Below are positions 52,477 through 58,076 of a stretch of DNA of 58,076 bases, one piece after another. A model generated the notes under the pieces. It saw nothing but the letters and a program-made list of their open reading frames with translations, did no database searches and was not told the origin of the DNA. This DNA is from Polaribacter glomeratus (GTDB taxonomy: Bacteria; Bacteroidota; Bacteroidia; Flavobacteriales; Flavobacteriaceae). Location of the stretch: positions 1,119,794 through 1,177,869 of the forward strand of contig NZ_MSCM01000001.1 in the NCBI RefSeq assembly GCF_002954665.1, given 5' to 3'. The first letter of the stretch is position 1, and every line of letters begins with the position of its first letter. The translations under genes and the position numbers were made by a program.

Positions 52477-52504
52477 AGTAATACTTAAAGTTAAATTTTA
52501 TAAA

Positions 52505-53422
52505 ATGATAAAATTAGTTCGAAAAAAATATAAGAAATATTTAGCAGTTAAAATTGTAGTGGTAATACTTGTTGTACTATTTTCAGTAGGTATAATGATG
52601 CCTTTAGTAAAGATTGCAGAATTATTTGGAATAAACCTTAAAGGAAATGGAGGACTAAATTTTAAAGTAACATTTGGTAACATCTTCTTTTTCTTCTTGT
52701 ATGGAGCGTGTTCAATTATAATTATTTGGTTAGCTCAAAAATACATCCATAAAAAACGATTATCAGAACTTGGTTTCCGCGGCAAAATTGGGTTACCATC
52801 ATTAATAGGTTTTTTAGTTGGCGCTGTTTTAGTATCTATAACATATATTATTTTAATCCTAAATGCAGAAAGCGTAACGATTATCAATGTTTTTCCAGAA
52901 GATGTACCACTGCTTACCTATGTGGGCTATTATATCTATTTTTTCATTGGTTTTGTTGTTTGGAATTCATTAATTGAGGAATTAGCTACAAGAGCTTATC
53001 CTATTCAGAATCTCAAAAAGCACATGAATCCACATATTATTTTTACAATAATGGGACTTATTTTTGCTGGAGGACACTTATTTCTAAACGACTTTAACAT
53101 AGGTTATTTCCTAAGCCTTTTTATGTTTTCATACATTTTTTCATTAGTCTATTATTACTCAGATTCTATTTGGTTAGTCATTGGTATGCACAGTGGAATA
53201 AATTGGATAGGATTTACATTTATGGGTACATCATCAAACTGGAAATTAGGAGCACTTTACAATACCGAACTATCTACTATCCCAAGCTGGATATTTAATT
53301 ATGCTAATGTGTTTGTTCAGTTTTTATTTATACTTTTAATTGTATTCTTAAATAAAAAAGGATTTTTTAAAAAATATTTTGCAGTAAACAATAAATATAG
53401 TAATAGAAAATACCGTGTATAA
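52505..53422 (+). CDS. CPBP-family intramembrane metalloprotease
   Basis: A 305-residue multi-pass membrane protein of the CAAX-protease/bacteriocin-processing (CPBP, Abi) family. The catalytic signature is present in transmembrane segments: EELATR (Glu158-Glu159...Arg163), FAGGHL and HSGINW. I use the ATG at 52505 (MIKLVRKK); an in-frame ATG at 52454 would add 17 residues but overlaps the terminator. Family members cleave membrane-embedded peptides or give self-immunity to bacteriocins. The substrate is unknown and no bacteriocin gene is visible nearby. Confidence 0.88.
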   Translation: MIKLVRKKYKKYLAVKIVVVILVVLFSVGIMMPLVKIAELFGINLKGNGGLNFKVTFGNIFFFFLYGACSIIIIWLAQKYIHKKRLSELGFRGKIGLPSLIGFLVGAVLVSITYIILILNAESVTIINVFPEDVPLLTYVGYYIYFFIGFVVWNSLIEELATRAYPIQNLKKHMNPHIIFTIMGLIFAGGHLFLNDFNIGYFLSLFMFSYIFSLVYYYSDSIWLVIGMHSGINWIGFTFMGTSSNWKLGALYNTELSTIPSWIFNYANVFVQFLFILLIVFLNKKGFFKKYFAVNNKYSNRKYRV

Positions 53423-53581
53423 TTAATGGCAAATGCAAACTGACTTACAAAATTCCTCGCAGTTTTCTATTTGGTTTCTATTTGCTAAATTATGTACATA
53501 TCCACGCAAATAATCATACACAAAACCGTTAACAAAGGTCAACTTATATAAGTATAATACATAAATAATAAAAACGAAATT

Positions 53582-53704
53582 ATGACGGGAATTTGTAAAT
53601 CAATACCCGAAATTCTTGAAAATGGAAAAATCCGTCTTCATAAAAGTTGGAAATGGACTTCAGCAGACAATTCAAAAGGACAGTCAATAATAGTAGAACA
53701 ATAA
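53582..53704 (+). CDS. Short open frame, possible gene fragment
   Basis: A 40-codon frame (MTGICKSIPEILENGKIRLH and onward to KGQSIIVEQ) with a better codon pattern than random AT-rich DNA. It may be the remnant of a longer protein cut by deletion. No family is recognised, and it could also be chance. It is the only content seen in the 324-bp gap between the protease and metallo-beta-lactamase-fold genes. Confidence 0.25.
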   Translation: MTGICKSIPEILENGKIRLHKSWKWTSADNSKGQSIIVEQ

Positions 53705-53746
53705 AGCCTAGTCACAACAATAGTATTTAAAACATCAACCGTAATT

Positions 53747-55198
53747 ATGAAGAAACATCTATTCAGTATAATAGTTTTTATCGTTTTAATTCAATCGTGT
53801 GCAAGCATAGACGATTTGAAAATTAGCAAATCTATTCTTTCAAAAATAGACGCTGAAAAGATGGTGAAATTTAGTTTTAAAGAAGATTATAAAATGCTTG
53901 GTCATAATTTTGAACCTTGGCAAACCACCAATTTTACTGTAAATGGTGAATTTTGGATAAACAAAAATACGTTTCTAAAACAAGATACTCTTATAAATAA
54001 TAGAGGACAAAAATATACTTCAAAAACAGCTTATAATAATGAGATTTTGTTATTTCTAGATTATGGCGATGCGGAACTGTTACCTTTGACAACCGATTTA
54101 TATTTTGAAAAAATAATTAATACCGCCCGTTACTCTCCAATATTTGTTTTAAATTATTTTATAAAAAAAGAAATAGATACTAAAATTGTAACATTAAAAG
54201 AGAATATTATTTATTCATTAAAAATCGGAAAATATTTAACCAAACTCTCCATAAACAAAAAAACGAATTTAGTTGATAAAATTAGCTATTTGAGTTATGA
54301 TGAATTGTATGGAGATGTTACCACATCTTATATTTATTCGGAATATGTTACTGATGAATTTTTGACATACCCAACTTCCATTGAGATAGAAAATATCAAC
54401 GGAAAAATTGTAGAAAATGTAACTGTTTTGGCAACAGAAATTATTTCTGATGATTTTAAATTATTAGAAAAACCAGAAGATTATAAATTAACAGAACGAA
54501 AAGAAGAAAGTAAGCCCGAAATAAAAGTTACCAAATATAACGAAAACATACATTTTATTGATTTAATTCATACAGATGATAGAGTAATGATAGTTGAAAT
54601 AGATGATTTTGTTCTTGTTGCAGAAGCTCCAATAAATTCAAAAAACGGAGAATTAATTATTGCTGAAGTAAAAAAAATAGCACCTTTAAAACCAATTAAA
54701 TACTTTGTATTTGGTCATCATCATCCACATTACTTGGGCGGATTAAGAGCTTTTGTTTACCAAGATGCTACCATCTTATGCACAGATATTAGTAAAAATT
54801 ATGTTGAATATATCGCGAATGCGCCTCATACCATTTCGCCAGACAACTTACAACTAAATCCTAAAAAAATAAAAACGCAAATCATATTAGATAGTTTGGT
54901 TTTAGGAAAAAATAAAGAGATGAAAATTTATTTTATGGGAGAAAAATCTGCACATACAAAAGACTATTTAATATATTATTTCCCCAAAGATAAGTTGTTG
55001 TTTCAAGATGATTTATGCTGGATACCTAGAGAAGGTCCTATTACAAAAGCAAGAAATAGACAAGTTGGATTATATAATATCATTAAAGAATTAAATCTTG
55101 AGGTAGATACAATTATACAATCTTGGCCAGTTACAAATCACAAATTAAAAACAATTTTTCCTTTTACAGATTTGGAAGAATCTGTATTGATGGAATAA
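53747..55198 (+). CDS. Lipoprotein with metallo-beta-lactamase fold, altered metal site
   Basis: A 483-residue lipoprotein (lipobox IQSC, Cys18). An N-terminal domain of about 240 residues is followed by a metallo-beta-lactamase fold (about 260-480) with HFIDLIHTDDRVMIVEIDDF (first strands) and FGHHHPHYLGG at 322-332. Active members have HHHxDHxGG; here the expected Asp-His pair is His328-Tyr329, so the dizinc site is probably incomplete. GEKSAHTKDYLIYYFPKDKL and FQDDLCW preserve the later His and Asp ligands. It is either a modified enzyme or a binding protein. It is attached to the periplasmic or outer surface of a membrane. Confidence 0.8.
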   Translation: MKKHLFSIIVFIVLIQSCASIDDLKISKSILSKIDAEKMVKFSFKEDYKMLGHNFEPWQTTNFTVNGEFWINKNTFLKQDTLINNRGQKYTSKTAYNNEILLFLDYGDAELLPLTTDLYFEKIINTARYSPIFVLNYFIKKEIDTKIVTLKENIIYSLKIGKYLTKLSINKKTNLVDKISYLSYDELYGDVTTSYIYSEYVTDEFLTYPTSIEIENINGKIVENVTVLATEIISDDFKLLEKPEDYKLTERKEESKPEIKVTKYNENIHFIDLIHTDDRVMIVEIDDFVLVAEAPINSKNGELIIAEVKKIAPLKPIKYFVFGHHHPHYLGGLRAFVYQDATILCTDISKNYVEYIANAPHTISPDNLQLNPKKIKTQIILDSLVLGKNKEMKIYFMGEKSAHTKDYLIYYFPKDKLLFQDDLCWIPREGPITKARNRQVGLYNIIKELNLEVDTIIQSWPVTNHKLKTIFPFTDLEESVLME

Positions 55199-55301
55199 TA
55201 AAAACGATGATTTTTTAATTTTATTTAGATTTCGATTTCATAAATTATGAATTATCAAGGTACTAAAAATTCATTTAAAAAGATTTAAAAAACCGATACA
55301 C

Positions 55302-56526
55302 ATGAAATTTAAACTAATATTTTTTCTATTTCTGTTATTCAGTTTCTCTTGTTATTCACAATGTAATTCTAAATTAAATCAATATGCAATTGGATTTAAT
55401 GAAATCAAAGCCAGTTCTTTTTCTTTTCTTGACAGTTCGCTAAATAATATCAGAATTGTAGGTTACGGAGAAGACACACACGGAACTGCTGAATTTACAT
55501 TGCTTGCAAGTGAATTAATGAAATATCTGTCAGAAAAACATGGATTTAAGATTTTTGTACTTGAAACTGGTTTTGGTGAAGGGCAGTACTTAAACGACTA
55601 TATTCAAGGAAAAAGAGATGATTTAAGCACCATTTTAAATGAGCATAATTCTACTTGGAGATACAGAACTAAAGAGTTTAATGAATTGGTTAAGAGACTA
55701 TAACAAGAATAATACTGATAAAATTTATATTTATGGCTGCGAAATGCAGTATGTACTTTCTGACGTAAATAGAATTAGAGATTATTTAGAAATAGTTAAT
55801 TCCGAATATAAAATAGTTGGATTTGAAAAACACTTATGGCAAACTATTGAAGAAAGTGAAAAAACAGATTATTATATTTCTTATGTTAAATTAAAGAAAT
55901 ATTTTACTGACAATTATGATACATTTAAAAGTAAAACATCTGAAAAAGAATTCAATATGGCATATCATCATATTGTAGTTTTAGGGCAATTCGTAACAGC
56001 TATTAATCAAAATGTAGAACAACGAAAAGCCGATTTCCGAGATATTTATATGGGCGAAAATATTCAATGGATTTTAAATTTTCACGGAGATACTTCCAAA
56101 GCACTTTACTGGGCACATAATGCTCACGTTGGAGATTGGGTTAGTAATGGAATTGTAGATGTTACCGGGCATCAATTGAGAAAAACATATAGAAACTCAT
56201 ATTTTAACATTGCAACAGATTTTGGAACTGGAGAATTTTTGGCTTTTTCACAAGATGGGAAAATGGAAACATTTGGTTATAAAAAAGTTTTAGAAAACAC
56301 ATTTACCGAATGTTTAAAAACCCTTGGAAAACCAAATGTTTTTGTAAATATCCGAAAAGCGAGAGAAGGAAATAAAATGATGGAGTATTTAAATTCAGAT
56401 TTTACAACTATGAGTGGCGCAGGTGCTAATGTTAGAAATAGTAAAACTGAAACAAATGACCTTGGAAAAGCGTTTGATGGTATAATTTATTTAGATAAAA
56501 CCGATAAAATTAATTTGGAGAATTAA
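55302..56526 (+). pseudogene. Erythromycin-esterase-like protein, frameshifted
   Basis: Two overlapping frames together make one family member. The first (55302-55703) has a signal peptide (ending CYSQC) and the family opening GYGEDTHGTAEF and FKIFVLETGFGEG. The second, in another frame from about 55680, continues with LMNWLRDYNKNNTDKIYIYG, YWAHNAHVGDW (the conserved His region) and GHQLRKTYRNSYFNIATDFG. The frame break lies in 55665-55690, where RTKEF should run into LMNWLRDY. The family includes macrolide-hydrolysing Ere enzymes and many of unknown substrate. As read here the gene is broken; a sequencing error of one or two bases is the alternative. Confidence 0.85.
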
Positions 56527-56604
56527 TTAAAAATATTTATATAACTTTTAGAGTAATTCCTTTTTCCAACACCAATTTAAAAGAATGAATAAAAATTTAA
56601 TATT

Positions 56605-57852
56605 ATGAAACTACATAAATTATTCGGCTATCTATTTTTATTTTGTGTAACAACATTGTTAGCACAAGCAGAAACACAATCTGAATTAAACACATTTTTT
56701 ATTGAACATGACAGTTTATTAATGGTCAGTACTAAAAATAATGACGTAAAAACATATAAAAAACTTTTGGATGAGGTTTTTAAAAAATATAAAAAATTAA
56801 CACCAAAATACAAGAAGGCATTTTTATCATTTAACACTTATAAGCGAGATTATTTGTACAATTTAGTATGCATGTACTCCTTAAAAAATGATAAAAAAAA
56901 CGCATTAAAATACCTAAAAAAAGCAATACATGAAGGATTTATAGATTACGAACATTTAAAAAATGATACTGATTTAGATAATATTCGTAATTACGCAGAA
57001 TTCAAAATACTAGTAAATCCGTTAAAAACATATTATTTATCAATTCTTAAAAAAGGTAAAAAATATAATTTTGAAGATAAAAGAGAACTCCCTAAATTTA
57101 TTTATCAACGAATGGATAATCAAAATTTAGTAAAATTACGCAAAGAATATAATTTAGATTCGATTGCTGGTAATGGTAATGAAATTTCAAAAATATTAAA
57201 CCTAATGCACTGGGTTCACAATATCATAAAACACAATGGTTCTAGTGAGAATCCAGAAATACAAAATGCAAAAAATATAATTTCTGTTTGTAAAAGAGAA
57301 GATAGAGGCGTTAATTGTAGAATGTTGGCAATTGTGTTAAATGAATGTTATTTGGCAATGGGTATAAAATCAAAGTACATTACTTGTATGCCTAGAGAAG
57401 AAGTTTTTGAAGATTGTCACGTTATTAACATGGTTTACTCAAAAGACTTAAAAAAATGGTTATGGATTGACCCAACTTTTGAAGCATATGTAATGGATGA
57501 GAATGGTAATATGTTAAGTATACAGGAAGTTCGTGAAAGATTAGTGTTAAACAAACCATTAATACTTAACTCTGATGCCAACTGGAATAATAAAATTCCT
57601 CAAACAAAAGAACATTATCTAGATACCTATATGGCAAAAAATTTATATCGAATTCAAGCTCCCGTAATAAGTGAATTCGACTTTGAAACAGCAACAGATG
57701 GAAAAACTAAAACGTATATTGAATTATTACCTACAGATTATTTTAAGCAAAAACCAAACGTAATAAAAAGTTTAAATGAAAAAAAAGAAATTATTAGCTT
57801 AAATTATATAACAAATAACCCAACTTTATTTTGGGCAGAACCAACAGAATAA
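56605..57852 (+). CDS. Secreted transglutaminase-like protein
   Basis: A 415-residue exported protein with a signal peptide (residues 1-20, ending LLAQA). The N-terminal helical part (about 25-140) contains TPR-like sequence (KNDKKNALKYLKKAIHEGFI). The transglutaminase-like domain (about 195-330) has a full catalytic triad: Cys238 in GVNCRML, His272 in DCHVINMVY and Asp289 in WIDPTF. Bacterial members act as peptidases or amidases on cell-wall or surface proteins; cross-linking activity is not implied. It lies 78 bp after the erythromycin-esterase-like pseudogene. Confidence 0.85.
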   Translation: MKLHKLFGYLFLFCVTTLLAQAETQSELNTFFIEHDSLLMVSTKNNDVKTYKKLLDEVFKKYKKLTPKYKKAFLSFNTYKRDYLYNLVCMYSLKNDKKNALKYLKKAIHEGFIDYEHLKNDTDLDNIRNYAEFKILVNPLKTYYLSILKKGKKYNFEDKRELPKFIYQRMDNQNLVKLRKEYNLDSIAGNGNEISKILNLMHWVHNIIKHNGSSENPEIQNAKNIISVCKREDRGVNCRMLAIVLNECYLAMGIKSKYITCMPREEVFEDCHVINMVYSKDLKKWLWIDPTFEAYVMDENGNMLSIQEVRERLVLNKPLILNSDANWNNKIPQTKEHYLDTYMAKNLYRIQAPVISEFDFETATDGKTKTYIELLPTDYFKQKPNVIKSLNEKKEIISLNYITNNPTLFWAEPTE

Positions 57853-57895
57853 ATTAGTTATAACATTAAAATTAATTAGTTAAAAAAATAAATCA

Positions 57896-58076
57896 ATGAA
57901 AAATTTAATTTTACCTTTAGTTTTAGTACTCTTTGGATGTAATCACAAAACTAAAAACTTAAACCAAAACATCATCACTTCAGACATCGCAAATTTTTGG
58001 AACGCGTATGATAAAATAACCAACACCAAAGATTCTCTTTTACAATATAAATACCTAGATAGTTTATATATTAAAA
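57896..58076 (+). CDS. Lipoprotein gene, 3' end beyond the window
   Basis: The first 60 codons are visible. MKNLILPLVLVLFGC is a lipoprotein signal with the modified cysteine at residue 15. The next residues, SDIANFWNAYDKI and SLLQYKYLDSLYI, resemble the start of DUF2268-type zinc-protease lipoproteins of Flavobacteriaceae, but the catalytic part lies outside the window. It starts 44 bp after the transglutaminase-like gene and is probably in the same transcript. Confidence 0.7.
   Translation, partial: MKNLILPLVLVLFGCNHKTKNLNQNIITSDIANFWNAYDKITNTKDSLLQYKYLDSLYIK

Noticed and set aside
52454..52504. Upstream start for the CPBP protease
   Set aside because: It would begin inside the stem of the terminator; the ATG at 52505 gives a normal N-terminus before the first membrane helix.

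Overview
The window is AT-rich DNA from a member of the Bacteroidota, almost certainly a marine Flavobacteriaceae. Supporting signs are type IX secretion (T9SS) C-terminal sorting domains, a hybrid two-component regulator with an AraC output domain, Bacteroidota-type promoters (TTTG about 20 bp upstream of TAnnTTTG), few Shine-Dalgarno sequences, and a tricorn-like S41 protease. An ice-binding (DUF3494) protein at the left edge suggests a cold or sea-ice habitat such as that of Polaribacter; the genus is an inference.

Region 1 (1-24 kb) is accessory DNA. It opens with the end of an ice-binding protein gene. Next, on the minus strand, is a complete diversity-generating retroelement (DGR, 2983-7135): a secreted variable protein with two fibronectin III repeats and a C-terminal FISUMP/C-type-lectin-like domain, a MutS-domain-I-like accessory protein, an Avd four-helix protein, a 185-bp template repeat (TR), and a DGR reverse transcriptase with IGNLTSQ and YVDD motifs. 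TR and variable repeat (VR) differ at 19 positions. Eighteen of these are adenines in the TR coding strand, which is the signature of adenine-directed mutagenic retrohoming. A periplasmic thioredoxin-like gene starts 1 bp after the reverse transcriptase. Further along are small hypothetical genes (including a zinc-ribbon paralogue pair), an outer-membrane barrel protein, a T9SS cargo protein, a decayed ISL3-like transposase, several copies of unexplained dispersed repeats, a hybrid two-component regulator, an HU-like protein, a fused restriction-modification enzyme interrupted in frame by palindromic repeats, and a DUF3024 protein. REP-like repeat clusters bracket the last three genes.

Region 2 (24-49 kb) is mostly conserved chromosomal genes. 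It holds a cysteine dioxygenase and a group II PLP decarboxylase that together could make hypotaurine/taurine, beside a divergent sodium:solute symporter. It continues with typA, a proline dehydrogenase/LETM1-like pair, aroB, a cold-shock-domain protein, a TetR-controlled ABC/HlyD/TolC export operon with an unusual ATPase, an Xre regulator/membrane protein pair, a MaoC-like protein, a tricorn-like protease, a TRIC-type channel protein and a DEAD-box helicase. Clear hairpin terminators separate most convergent genes.

Region 3 (47-58 kb) is again more variable. A two-component-propeller/LytTR sensor-regulator is followed by a leucine-rich-repeat T9SS surface protein, a secreted protein that looks truncated, a CPBP membrane protease, a lipoprotein of the metallo-beta-lactamase fold with altered metal ligands, a frameshifted erythromycin-esterase-like gene, a transglutaminase-like secreted protein, and the start of a lipoprotein gene cut by the right edge. 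No rRNA or tRNA genes and no CRISPR array were seen.
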